Assembly (NCBI GenBank): GCA_964489425.1
Contig: CAZAYP010000022.1
Coordinates: 1-16,073 of the forward strand
DNA from: CAZAYP01 sp964489425 [NCBI: uncultured Verrucomicrobiota bacterium]
Lineage (GTDB): Bacteria > Verrucomicrobiota > Kiritimatiellia > RZYC01
Direction of reading: 5' to 3'
Length of the DNA stretch: 16,073 nucleotides
The position numbers were made by a program, and so were the translations under genes. Shown here piece by piece: positions 1 to 7,783 of this stretch (within the stretch, counting starts at the first letter, position 1; each line of letters opens with the position of its first letter). A model generated the notes under the pieces. The model was not told where the DNA came from and did not search any database. It saw only the letters and a program-made list of their open reading frames with translations.

Positions 1-137
1 TACGCTTTGTCGCTTTTGCTGGCTTTTTTTGAATTTCTCGGGAAGTCAGGTTAGCAGGCCCGGATCGTTTGCGCCCAGCCTATGGCCGCGCGAGGATGGC
101 TCCGTGATCGACACATAGGCCAACGGCGCTCGGTGCG

Positions 138-155
138 CGTCCAGCCCTCTGGACG
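138..155. repeat. Perfect 7-bp inverted repeat with 4-nt loop
   Basis: CGTCCAG at 138-144 is followed by the loop CCCT and the exact complement CTGGACG at 149-155. No T-run follows, so it is not a classical intrinsic terminator. It lies about 75 bp upstream of the candidate promoter and could be an operator, a factor-dependent terminator hairpin of an upstream gene, or chance. Confidence 0.35.
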
Positions 156-230
156 ACCACACATGCCCGGCAACGCCCTGTGACCACACGGCAACCATAT
201 CTGTTCTCCTGCCAAGGCGCGGCGCCCTGG

Positions 231-259
231 TTGACCCACCAGGACCCTTCTGCTATATC
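231..259 (+). promoter_or_regulatory. Candidate sigma-70-type promoter of the operon
   Basis: TTGACC at 231-236 matches the -35 consensus at five of six positions. After a 17-bp spacer, TATATC at 254-259 matches the -10 box in its first four bases. Transcription would begin near 266 and leave a leader of about 93 nt before the amidohydrolase start at 359. The spacing is ideal and the local sequence is less GC-rich than its surroundings. Consensus promoters are poorly characterised in the likely host group, so this remains a prediction. Confidence 0.4.
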
Positions 260-342
260 TTTGCCCGCAGGTTACGTCACTTGCACCCAAGCTTGGCGAC
301 CGGGGACCCGCGCCGTTCCGCCAGCGCTTGGGGACCACCATC

Positions 343-349
343 AGAAAGG
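343..349 (+). promoter_or_regulatory. Ribosome binding site for the amidohydrolase
   Basis: The purine-rich AGAAAGG ends 9 nt before the ATG at 359. It supports that start, as does the signal peptide that begins directly there. Confidence 0.5.
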
Positions 350-358
350 TAACGGATC

Positions 359-2086
359 ATGAAGCAGATTCTGGCCGGTTGGGTTCTGGCGGTCTTGGTA
401 TTTGGCAACGCAGGCAACTATGCCTCAAGGGCCGATGAGGGCCAGGCAGATATCATCTACATGAATGGTCGGTTCGCCACCTTTGACGCGGCAGATTCAG
501 TGGTCGATGCGGTGGCCGTGAAAGACGCCAAGTTCCTCAAGGTCGGCTCCATGGGCGACGTCAGCCAAGTGGCGGGCCCGGCCACGCGGATGGTGGACCT
601 GGGCGGCCGGACCGTGGTTCCGGGATTCATCGACGCCCACTGCCACCCCATGGAAACCATCATGATGAAGGAGTCCTGGGTGGACGGCCGCTATCCCGGC
701 TGTGCCTCGGTGGCGCAGGTGTTGAGCAACATCACCGCCTGGGTGCAGCATACGCCCACGGGCGTCTGGGTCTTCGTGGCCTGCTCGTCCGCCAGCGAAA
801 ACAAATTTGCGGAAAAGCGCCTGCCCACCAAGGCGGAACTGGACGCAGTGGCGCCCGCGAATCCCGTGGTGCTGGCCAACGGCGCCCACATGGCGGTCAT
901 CAACGCCCGCGCGCTCGCGGCGCTGGGCATCACCAACGGCGTGAGCAAGCTGCCGCATGGCGGCTCCGCGATCCTCGATGCCCAGGGCGAACCCACCGGC
1001 GTAATCGCTGACGGCCAGGCCGACTTCCCCACCATCCCGTCCGTGGCGGACTTGGAAAAATATTATACCCGCGACATCCAGGCGTTCTGGAATGCTTATG
1101 GGTTCACCACGGTCATGGCCATCACCCCCGCGGCGGCCAATCCCCTGCTGCAGAAGATCGCCGCCAGCGGATTCCAGCCGACCCTGCGCTACGTCACCGC
1201 CCTCTGGACGTCGGCCAATGACAAGGAAATGCCGGCCGACCTAGCCCCGTTTGAGCTGCCGGCCACGGCCCGGGATTGGTTCCGCTTCTTCGGCATCAAG
1301 GACTGGGTGGACGGGGAAAACGACTGCCGCACCGGCCTGATGTACGAATCCTACGAAGGCCACCAGGACACCGACCCGGCTGGCGGCAAAGGCACCCTGG
1401 TGACGCCGCAGCCCCAGGCCGACGGCATCGTCCAGTTGGCCGCCAAGGCCGGCAAAGCGAGCCTGCTGCACTGTTCGGGCGACCAGGCCATGGATATCGG
1501 CCTGGCCGCCTGCGAGAGCGTGGGCCAGGCCGGGGCGACCGCAACCCTCATGCGCATCGAGCATTTCGGCGTGTTCCAGATGAGCGACGCCCAATTGCAG
1601 CGCGCCGCGGCCCTGAAAAAAGCCGCGCCTTTCCACATCAGCGTGCAGCCCACCTGGCTCTCGGAACTGGTCAAGGCGGACCGCGAAAACATGGGCGTCC
1701 CGCTGGCCGACAGCGGGTTCCGTTTCCGCGCGATGATCGATGCCGGCCTGGAACCCGCTGCCGGCACCGACATGACCGGTATTTACCTGGGCAACATCAA
1801 CCCGTTCACCGCCATCTACGCTAGCGTGACGCGTAACTCCGACGCCGGCATCTTCATGCCGGACCAGGCCGTCACGGTCAAGGAGGCGCTGCGCATGTGG
1901 ACGGTTTGGGCGGCCCGTTCCGTGGGCCTGCTGGACGTGGCCGGAACCATCGAGCCCGGCAAGTACGCGGACATGGCCGTTCTCTCGGACGACGTGTTCA
2001 ACATCCCGCCCGAGGACCTTAAGACCATTAAAGTGCTGCAGACCATCGTGGGCGGCAACCCGGTATACTCCGCGGGCCCGCAGTAA
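359..2086 (+). CDS. Secreted YtcJ-type amidohydrolase
   Basis: This 575-residue protein belongs to the amidohydrolase superfamily, closest to the Amidohydro_3/YtcJ group. These are metal-dependent hydrolases acting on amide, formamide or cyclic C-N bonds. The N-terminus has a lysine, a hydrophobic run (about residues 5-20) and a small-residue region consistent with a signal peptide, so it likely acts outside the cytoplasm. The TIM-barrel metal site looks intact: HxH (H94, H96) in FIDAHCHP, H371 in an HxxGDxAxD-like stretch, H402 in RIEH, and D471 in a GTD motif. The C-terminal segment ending in an IEPGKYADMAVL-type strand is the usual family beta-domain closure. Length is normal for YtcJ proteins. 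It is the first gene after a candidate promoter and lies 25 bp before the PqqD-like gene, so it probably heads the operon. The substrate cannot be inferred; a peptide-derived or N-blocked compound would fit the neighbours. Confidence 0.9.
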   Translation: MKQILAGWVLAVLVFGNAGNYASRADEGQADIIYMNGRFATFDAADSVVDAVAVKDAKFLKVGSMGDVSQVAGPATRMVDLGGRTVVPGFIDAHCHPMETIMMKESWVDGRYPGCASVAQVLSNITAWVQHTPTGVWVFVACSSASENKFAEKRLPTKAELDAVAPANPVVLANGAHMAVINARALAALGITNGVSKLPHGGSAILDAQGEPTGVIADGQADFPTIPSVADLEKYYTRDIQAFWNAYGFTTVMAITPAAANPLLQKIAASGFQPTLRYVTALWTSANDKEMPADLAPFELPATARDWFRFFGIKDWVDGENDCRTGLMYESYEGHQDTDPAGGKGTLVTPQPQADGIVQLAAKAGKASLLHCSGDQAMDIGLAACESVGQAGATATLMRIEHFGVFQMSDAQLQRAAALKKAAPFHISVQPTWLSELVKADRENMGVPLADSGFRFRAMIDAGLEPAAGTDMTGIYLGNINPFTAIYASVTRNSDAGIFMPDQAVTVKEALRMWTVWAARSVGLLDVAGTIEPGKYADMAVLSDDVFNIPPEDLKTIKVLQTIVGGNPVYSAGPQ

Positions 2087-2111
2087 GCGGCACCAGCAGG
2101 ATCTTTGGCCC

Positions 2112-2516
2112 ATGGCACCCAAACAGGAGACCCCCAGGCCGCTCTCCGTGCGCAAGGCGGACTGGCGGCCGATGCTGGCCGCGTGCCTGCTGCACAACGA
2201 GGCGGCGGCGGCCGATCCGCAGCCTGGCGGGGGGATCCGGATCAAGGTGCCCACCAAGCCGCCACGCGGCCTGTTCCCCCCCCTGTCCTGGCTGGCCCGG
2301 ACCAAGCCGTTCAAGATCCTCGAGCTCGACGCGCTGGGGCACCAGGTCTGGCGGAGTTGCGGCCCCGGAAAAACGGTTGAACAGATCATTGACGATTTTG
2401 CGGGAACCTATAGACTGACCTTCCATGAAAGTCGGGTTGCCGTGACCGGGTTCATCAAGACGCTGGTGCAGCGGGGCGCGCTGGTGGTGGTCATGCGGCC
2501 GCCGGAAGGGAGCTAA
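2112..2516 (+). CDS. Stand-alone PqqD-like protein
   Basis: This 134-residue protein shows the PqqD family pattern in its second half (about residues 70-127). A phrase around LDALGHQVW is followed by TVEQIIDDF, a helix with an aromatic/hydrophobic pattern, and VTGFIKTLVQRGAL, which form the winged-helix-like fold. In PQQ and other RiPP pathways such domains (RiPP recognition elements) bind leader peptides and present them to a modifying enzyme. The N-terminal 60 residues are basic with a central DPQPGGG turn and no signal peptide, so the protein is expected in the cytoplasm. It starts 25 bp after the amidohydrolase and ends 6 bp before the OPT-like gene, so it is cotranscribed. No radical SAM enzyme or precursor peptide is visible in the window, so its partner is unknown. 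The family call is fairly secure; the role is inference. Confidence 0.75.
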   Translation: MAPKQETPRPLSVRKADWRPMLAACLLHNEAAAADPQPGGGIRIKVPTKPPRGLFPPLSWLARTKPFKILELDALGHQVWRSCGPGKTVEQIIDDFAGTYRLTFHESRVAVTGFIKTLVQRGALVVVMRPPEGS

Positions 2517-2522
2517 GGGTCC

Positions 2523-4574
2523 GTGTCATTCAGAGCGATACTCATCGGCTTGCTGGGTGTGGCGTTCATCACGAGCTACACCTATTTCAACGATCACGTG
2601 ATGCACCAGACCATGTTTGTCGGCAACAACATGCCGATCTCGATTTACGGGTTCCTGGTGGTGTTCATGATCCTGATCCACCCGCTGCTGCGCCGGATCA
2701 GCCCGCGCCTGTCGCTGTCGCGCACGGAAATCGCGGTGGTCCTGGCCATCACCCTGGCCTCGTGCGCCATCCCCGGGTCCAACCTGTTGCGCTTGTTCAC
2801 ACCCACCCTGGTGCTGCCCCACCGGTACGAAAACACCGAGCCCGGCTGGCAGAAACAGGAGGTTATGAAGCTGGTGCCGGACCACATGCTGGTGGATGTG
2901 GCGGGCCGGGAAGAAGTGGTGCTCAACGGGTTTGCCCGCGGGCTGGCCGAGGGCAACAAGTCGATTAGCGTCAGCCAGGTGCCGTGGCGCGCGTGGGTGC
3001 GGCCGCTGGCGTTCTGGCTGCCGATCATCCTCTCGCTGTGGATCGCGCTGATCGGCCTGGCCATGGTGGTGCACCGGCAATGGGCGCACCACGAGCACCT
3101 GCCCTACCCGATCGTGACCTTCACCGAGGCGCTGCTGCCCACCGCGGAAGGCGAGAAAAGCGGGGTGTTCAACCAGCGCATCTTCTGGATCAGCCTGCTT
3201 GGGGTGATGAGCATCTACGTCTACAATTACCTGTGCGTGTGGTTCCCGGATTCGCTCATGGGGGCCATCCCGCTGGGCATCGATTTCAGCCCGCTGGCCA
3301 AGCTCTCGCCCATGTTCCTGAAGGGCGGTGGCGAAGGGTTCCTGAGCGGGTCGGGGCACCTTTATTTCACGGTGCTGGCGGTGGCCTATTTCCTGCCCAA
3401 GGACGTGTCGCTGTCGCTGGGCATCGGCCCGTTTTTGTGGGTGTTCATCTCCGGCATCCTGGCCACCTACGGCATTGGCGCCACGGGCTGGCAAGGCCAG
3501 TGGCCGTTCGGCATCGAGCGCCAGGGCATGTTCGTGATGGGCGCGTTCTTCGCCATGTTTTTGGTGATCGTGTACACTGGGCGGCACTATTACCGCATGG
3601 TGTTCATGCGGGCCATGGGCTTGCGCGGCAAGGAAGAGGTCGACCGGTCGGCGGTGTGGGGCGCGCGGGTGTTCCTGGCCTGCCTGGGGCTGTTCGTGGT
3701 GTACATTGCCGTGCTGGCCGGGGTGGACTGGCCGGTGGCGCTGCTGTTCGCGCTGGGGCTGGTGGGCGTGTACATGGTCATGGGCCGGATCATCGCCGAA
3801 ACCGGCCTGTTCTTCATCGTCACCGCGGGCACGCCGCCGACCATCCTGTGGGCGTTCATGGGCGGCAAGGCGCTGGGTCCCGAAATCCTGCTGGTGATGT
3901 TCATCATCTGCCTGATCCTCTTTTATGACACGCGCGAGGCGCTGATGCCGTTCGTGGTCAACTCGCTCAAGCTGGCCGAGGATTGCAAGGCCGGCGTGGG
4001 CCGCACGGCGCGGCTGATGGCGCTGGCGCTGATCGTGGGGCTGGCGGTGGGCATCCCGGTGACCCTGTACTTCCAATACAACCGGGGCATCGACATCACC
4101 GCGTGGCAGAACCAGCAGCCGCGCCAGCCGTTCAACGAGGTGATCGGCGTGATGCAGCGGCTGGAGTCCCAGGGCCAGCTGGCCGAGGCCGGGCAAGTCC
4201 ACGGGCTGGCGCGGTTCCTGCACTGCGCGCCGTCCGGCAACGCGGTCATCACCTTCGGGCTGGCCGTGGGCCTGGTGCTGCTGTTCTCGTTCCTGCGCCT
4301 GCGCTTCAACAAGTGGCCGTTCCACCCGGTGATGTTCCTGATCTGGACCAGCCACTCGGGCATCAGCTTCGCCCAGTCCTTCCTGCTGGGCTGGGTGGTG
4401 AAAGCCGCGGTGATGAAATACGGCGGCGCCAACATCTACCAGGGGATGAAACCGCTCATGTTCGGCCTGATCGCCGGCGAGATGATCGGCGGCCTGGTCC
4501 CCATGGTGGTCAGCCTCATCTACTACCTGCTGACCGGCGACCAGCCCAAGCAGTTCATGATTATGCCCGGGTAA
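2523..4574 (+). CDS. OPT-like polytopic membrane protein (DUF6785/DUF6784-type)
   Basis: This 683-residue protein has many hydrophobic segments, about 14 by eye: examples near residues 5-20, 38-55, 68-85, 160-183, 220-237 and 625-645. It resembles the OPT-superfamily proteins annotated as DUF6785/DUF6784 in PVC bacteria. After an extracytoplasmic loop of about 75 residues (about 86-158) comes a helix followed by HLPYPIVTFTEALL (about 193-206), which mirrors the LPFP-type motif in the second OPT-like protein of this locus at almost the same distance from the N-terminus. Characterised OPT proteins are proton-coupled carriers of oligopeptides or metal chelates. The substrate here is not deducible. 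The start is GTG at 2523, 6 bp after the previous stop, with GGAAGGGAG at 2503-2511 as a plausible ribosome binding site inside the preceding gene. The permease gene follows after 7 bp, so the two are probably made together. Confidence 0.75.
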   Translation: MSFRAILIGLLGVAFITSYTYFNDHVMHQTMFVGNNMPISIYGFLVVFMILIHPLLRRISPRLSLSRTEIAVVLAITLASCAIPGSNLLRLFTPTLVLPHRYENTEPGWQKQEVMKLVPDHMLVDVAGREEVVLNGFARGLAEGNKSISVSQVPWRAWVRPLAFWLPIILSLWIALIGLAMVVHRQWAHHEHLPYPIVTFTEALLPTAEGEKSGVFNQRIFWISLLGVMSIYVYNYLCVWFPDSLMGAIPLGIDFSPLAKLSPMFLKGGGEGFLSGSGHLYFTVLAVAYFLPKDVSLSLGIGPFLWVFISGILATYGIGATGWQGQWPFGIERQGMFVMGAFFAMFLVIVYTGRHYYRMVFMRAMGLRGKEEVDRSAVWGARVFLACLGLFVVYIAVLAGVDWPVALLFALGLVGVYMVMGRIIAETGLFFIVTAGTPPTILWAFMGGKALGPEILLVMFIICLILFYDTREALMPFVVNSLKLAEDCKAGVGRTARLMALALIVGLAVGIPVTLYFQYNRGIDITAWQNQQPRQPFNEVIGVMQRLESQGQLAEAGQVHGLARFLHCAPSGNAVITFGLAVGLVLLFSFLRLRFNKWPFHPVMFLIWTSHSGISFAQSFLLGWVVKAAVMKYGGANIYQGMKPLMFGLIAGEMIGGLVPMVVSLIYYLLTGDQPKQFMIMPG

Positions 4575-4581
4575 ACAACCG

Positions 4582-6054
4582 ATGAAACAGATCGACGTCA
4601 AAGAACAGCCCATCCTGAGCTTCGGCCGCACCCTGAAGATCGCCCTGATCGGCGTGCGCTACCGCCTGTTCCGCGCCCTGGTAACGGTCGCGGTGATCGC
4701 GGTGGCCATGTCGTTCCTCATGAATATCCTGGGCGAGAGCCTGATCAAGCGCGCCGTGGGCCAGGCATCGCGGCGCGAGATCGAAGACCTGCGCTCCACG
4801 GACAAGTGGATCGCCCGCCTGTCCGTGCCCCAGACCCGCGAGGAGATCCTCGCCCGCCTGGCCGGCGCCGAAGCCGAGCCCAACGCCGTGCAGGAGCTCA
4901 GCGTCATGAGCGGCCTGCCGCCCGAAGCGGTCAAGGCGCTGGTGCCGCTGGCGCAGCAAGCCCGGCAGTACCTGGACTTCTTCAACCGCATCGATTACGG
5001 CCGGCGGCGCATCCTCGTGGGCAGCGCCGCGGCGGCCGCGATCTTTGATGTGCTGCAGGACGAGGCGGCCCGGCAGCGGTTCCTGGCCAGCCTGGCGACC
5101 ATGAAAACCGTGCGGTTCGAATCCGCACCCGAGGCGTTCACGGAGTTTCTCGGCCGCTGGCCGGAACTGAACCACTTTGCCCAGGCCACCCGCCGCGGCC
5201 AGCAAGCCGCCATCGATGTGATCCAGCAGCAGCTCAAGGATCGGCCGCTGCTCGAGGCCATCGAGCGCGCCGATGCGGATTTCGGCATCGAGATCCGCAA
5301 GGCCGGGTTCGTGCTCGAGCAACTCGAGGCCAAGTCCCTGTCCGCGCAGGCGCGCCGGGTGATCCAAAGCCAGGTCATCGGCGACACCATCAACCAGCCC
5401 AAGATCCGGCAGGCGATCGCCGCGCGCAAAAACGTTCTGCCCGGCGACGTCACCCCGGACATGATCTGGCGCATGCTGCGCGACCGCGCCACCGCCGCCT
5501 GGTACCTGGAGACCATGCAGGCCAACCGCCTGCCCCTGCTGGGGCTGGACGCGGCGCAGCTACAGGACCTGGCGCAGGCGCGGGCCAAGGCCACGCTGCT
5601 GGTGCGCGCCGAGCGGGCCACGCTGGGAACTGGCGGCGGGTTCATGGGCATTGGCCAGCGGATGACCTGGCTGGCCTTCGTGTCCATGCTGCTGTGCGTG
5701 GTGGGCATTGCCAACGCCATGCTCATGGCGGTCACGGAACGGTTCCGCGAGATCGCCACGCTCAAGTGCCTGGGCGCGCTGGACGGGTTCATCATGACCG
5801 TGTTCCTGATCGAGTCCAGCATCCTGGGCCTGGTGGGCGGGCTGGCGGGGACCATCGCCGGCCTGCTGATCGGCATCCTCCGCATGCAGTTTTCATTTGA
5901 CGGCCTGGTGTGGCAGTCCTTCCCCACCGGGGCCATGGTGACCGCCACGATCCTGTCCATCGTCATCGGCGTGGTCCTGGCCGCCGTGGCCGCGATTTAT
6001 CCCTCGCTGCGCGCCGCGCGCCTGGCGCCCATGGAAGCCATGCGCATTGAATAA
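4582..6054 (+). CDS. FtsX/MacB-like ABC permease with helical ectodomain
   Basis: This 490-residue protein has the FtsX/MacB permease architecture. There is one N-terminal transmembrane helix (about residues 30-50), a large extracytoplasmic domain (about 51-355), and a three-helix FtsX domain (about 360-380, 405-430 and 450-478). The FtsX domain has the diagnostic phrases FREIATLKCLGA, where the coupling helix meets the ATPase, and YPSLRAARLAPMEAMRIE at the C-terminus. The ectodomain is not the usual mixed alpha/beta MacB domain. It is rich in Ala, Gln, Arg and Glu and appears almost all-helical, with segments such as VIQQQLKDRPLLEAIERADA. Members of this class act as mechanotransmitters for lipoprotein release, peptide export or cell-wall enzyme control. 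The gene lies between the OPT-like gene (7-bp gap) and a cognate-looking ATPase (21-bp gap), which is strong context for a complex. The family call is secure; the cargo is unknown. Confidence 0.88.
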   Translation: MKQIDVKEQPILSFGRTLKIALIGVRYRLFRALVTVAVIAVAMSFLMNILGESLIKRAVGQASRREIEDLRSTDKWIARLSVPQTREEILARLAGAEAEPNAVQELSVMSGLPPEAVKALVPLAQQARQYLDFFNRIDYGRRRILVGSAAAAAIFDVLQDEAARQRFLASLATMKTVRFESAPEAFTEFLGRWPELNHFAQATRRGQQAAIDVIQQQLKDRPLLEAIERADADFGIEIRKAGFVLEQLEAKSLSAQARRVIQSQVIGDTINQPKIRQAIAARKNVLPGDVTPDMIWRMLRDRATAAWYLETMQANRLPLLGLDAAQLQDLAQARAKATLLVRAERATLGTGGGFMGIGQRMTWLAFVSMLLCVVGIANAMLMAVTERFREIATLKCLGALDGFIMTVFLIESSILGLVGGLAGTIAGLLIGILRMQFSFDGLVWQSFPTGAMVTATILSIVIGVVLAAVAAIYPSLRAARLAPMEAMRIE

Positions 6055-6075
6055 GTTCATGGAGCCGCACCCCAC

Positions 6076-6837
6076 ATGACTACCCCCCCCACCCCCGCCC
6101 CGCCGGCCCAGAAAAGCGAGCGCGTCATCATCCGCAGCGTGGGCATGAAGAAACGCTACGTGAAAAAAGGTCAGGTCACCGAGGCCTTGCGCGGCGTGGA
6201 CATCGAGATCTACACCGGCGAGTTCATCTCCGTGATGGGCCCCTCGGGGTCCGGCAAGAGCACGTTCTTTAACCTGATCGGCGCGCTGGACAGCCCCAGC
6301 GAGGGCCGCGTGTTCATCGACGAGGTGGACGTGGCCCAGCTCACCGCCGAGGAACTGGCGTTCCTGCGCTGCCGCAAGATCGGCTACATTTTCCAGACCT
6401 ACAACCTGATCCAGTACATGACCGCGCTCGAAAACGTCACCACGCCCATGGCCTTCGGCGGGGTCAGCCCGGACGAGTCCCGCACCCGCGGCATGGAACT
6501 GCTGGACCTGGTGGGCCTCAAGCCGCGCTGGTCGCACCGGCCGATCGAGATGTCCGGCGGCCAGCAACAGCGCGTGGCCATTGCCCGCGCCCTGGCCAAC
6601 CAACCCAGCATCCTGCTGTGCGACGAGCCCACCGCCAACCTCGACCTGCACACCGGCGACGAAATTCTAAATATTCTCCAAAAGCTCAACACTGAGCGCG
6701 GCGTGACCATTATCTGTGCCACCCATGACCACCGCATGATGAACGTGTGCGACCGCCTGCTGTGGATCCGCGATGGCCAAATCGAGCGCATCGCCCGCCG
6801 CGACGAAGTGCACGTGGAAATCGGGAGCATCGAGTGA
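6076..6837 (+). CDS. LolD/MacB-type ABC transporter ATPase (first copy)
   Basis: This 253-residue ABC nucleotide-binding protein has all catalytic motifs. Walker A is GPSGSGKST (G55-T63), the Q-loop is in YIFQTYNL, the signature is MSGGQQQ (159-165), Walker B is ILLCDEPTANLD with D183 and E184, and the H-loop is H217 in ATHDH. The GALD after Walker A and the NLIQYMTALENV stretch are typical of the LolD/MacB/FtsE group that partners FtsX-type permeases. It begins with about 20 extra residues rich in Pro and Thr, encoded by a C-rich tract at 6079-6098; a later start is possible, but GGAG at 6061-6064 supports this ATG. After the catalytic core, a short tail with RRDEVHVEIG resembles the tail of the second ATPase. 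It probably powers the permease encoded just upstream and is cytoplasmic. Confidence 0.93.
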   Translation: MTTPPTPAPPAQKSERVIIRSVGMKKRYVKKGQVTEALRGVDIEIYTGEFISVMGPSGSGKSTFFNLIGALDSPSEGRVFIDEVDVAQLTAEELAFLRCRKIGYIFQTYNLIQYMTALENVTTPMAFGGVSPDESRTRGMELLDLVGLKPRWSHRPIEMSGGQQQRVAIARALANQPSILLCDEPTANLDLHTGDEILNILQKLNTERGVTIICATHDHRMMNVCDRLLWIRDGQIERIARRDEVHVEIGSIE

Positions 6838-6866
6838 CCGGCGATTCGACCCATATGTTGCTCTGC

Positions 6867-6895
6867 TGTAGCCGCCCCGCTGCGCCGGGGCTACA
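6867..6895. repeat. 29-bp imperfect palindrome between ATPase and methyltransferase
   Basis: Two 14-nt arms (6867-6880 and 6882-6895) pair at 11 of 14 positions around a single T at 6881. The outer seven pairs, TGTAGCC and GGCTACA, are perfect. No T-run follows. It fills much of the 82-bp gap, the longest break in the locus between 359 and 15290. It resembles the short dispersed GC-rich palindromes common in intergenic regions of PVC-type genomes, and could act as a transcript-stabilising or attenuating hairpin between the two halves of the operon. Confidence 0.5.
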
Positions 6896-6919
6896 ACCAC
6901 GCTCGTCAGGCGGCTTGGG

Positions 6920-7783
6920 ATGATGATGCCACGCACCATCACCCCACCCGAGAACCTGCTGGATTCTGCCGGCCTTGCCAGCCATTGCCATTTCAAGGAT
7001 CCCGAGGCCGGCGTGTGGCTGTACCATGCCGACTGCCTCGAGTTCATGGACTTGCTCATCGCGCAGCACCCCGAAATCCGTTTCGACATGATCTTCGCGG
7101 ACCCGCCCTACTTCCTCTCCAACGGCGGCATCACCTGCCAGGCAGGGAAAATGGTCAAGGTGGACAAGGGCCAGTGGGACAAGTCCGGCGGCCCGGAGTT
7201 GAACCACGAGTTCAACCGGGGGTGGATTGAACGCTGCCGCGACCTGCTGACACCCGATGGCACCTTGTGGGTTTCCGGCACGCATCACGTGATCCATTCC
7301 GTCGGGTTTGCCATGCAGCAACTGGGCATGAAAATCCTCAATGAGATCACCTGGGAGAAGCCCAACCCGCCGCCGAACCTGTCCTGCCGCTACTTCACCC
7401 ACGCCACGGAAACCATCCTCTGGGCGGCCAGGAACGAGAAGTCAAAGCACTGCTTCAACTACGACGCCATGCGCGCCGCCAACGGCGGCAAGCAGATGAA
7501 GTCCGTATGGGAGTTCACGGCTCCGAAAAACGATGAAAAAGAGTTTGGCAAGCATCCCACGCAAAAGCCCGTGGCCCTGCTGGAACGGATCATCCTGGCC
7601 AGCACGCAGGATGGCGCGTTGATCCTCGACCCGTTCGCCGGCAGCTCCACCACCGGCGTGGCGGCGCTCCTCCACAACCGGCGCTTCGTGGGCGTGGAAC
7701 TGGAGCCACAATACCTGGAGATTTCGGCCAAACGATTGAGGCACTGTATAGCGGACATGATCAACTCACCGGTTTATGAATAA
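6920..7783 (+). CDS. DpnA-like N6-adenine DNA methyltransferase (predicted GATC)
   Basis: This 287-residue protein transfers a methyl group from S-adenosylmethionine to adenine in DNA. The catalytic motif IV, DPPY (D61-Y64) in FADPPYFLSNGG, precedes the AdoMet-binding motif I, DPFAGSSTTG (from D237), which is the beta-class order. Several stretches closely recall DpnA (M.DpnIIB, GATC specificity) as remembered: VDKGQWDKS, HEFNRGWI, NLSCRYFTHATETILWA and GKHPTQKPVALLERIILAST. GATC specificity is therefore likely but unproven. Three consecutive ATG codons begin the frame at 6920; any of them could be used, and no strong ribosome binding site is seen. It follows the palindrome-containing gap and overlaps the next gene by 8 bp. 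No restriction endonuclease or matching Dpn-type partner is present, so it is probably an orphan methyltransferase. Its place in a transporter operon is odd. Confidence 0.92.
   Translation: MMMPRTITPPENLLDSAGLASHCHFKDPEAGVWLYHADCLEFMDLLIAQHPEIRFDMIFADPPYFLSNGGITCQAGKMVKVDKGQWDKSGGPELNHEFNRGWIERCRDLLTPDGTLWVSGTHHVIHSVGFAMQQLGMKILNEITWEKPNPPPNLSCRYFTHATETILWAARNEKSKHCFNYDAMRAANGGKQMKSVWEFTAPKNDEKEFGKHPTQKPVALLERIILASTQDGALILDPFAGSSTTGVAALLHNRRFVGVELEPQYLEISAKRLRHCIADMINSPVYE

Larger units (their letters stand above)
1..358. other. Upstream region without a convincing gene
   Basis: No open frame here has convincing coding character. Frame 1 is open from the window edge to a TAG at 52-54 and would encode 17 mostly hydrophobic residues ending in KSG. 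This could be the tail of an upstream gene, but so short an open stretch is expected by chance. The rest, 55-358, is less GC-rich in third positions than the genes downstream. It holds the hairpin and promoter candidate listed separately, so it is best read as the 5' regulatory region of the operon that starts at 359. Confidence 0.5.

Noticed and set aside
1-54. C-terminal tail of an upstream gene ending at the TAG at 52-54
   Set aside because: Only 17 codons are visible and another frame is open for longer, so coding cannot be supported.
51-341. Minus-strand frame of 96 codons upstream of the operon
   Set aside because: Arg- and Gly-rich product without recognisable domain or ribosome binding site; probably a chance open frame.
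180-362. Small + strand frame of 60 codons (GTG start) whose stop overlaps the amidohydrolase ATG
   Set aside because: The ATGA overlap is suggestive of coupling, but third positions lack the GC bias of the genes, the product matches nothing recognised, there is no good ribosome binding site, and the promoter candidate lies inside it.
2526-4631. Antisense open frame of 701 codons opposite the first OPT-like gene
   Set aside because: The predicted product is dominated by His, Gln, Arg and Asp, typical of the reverse complement of membrane-helix codons. The + strand gene is clearly real.
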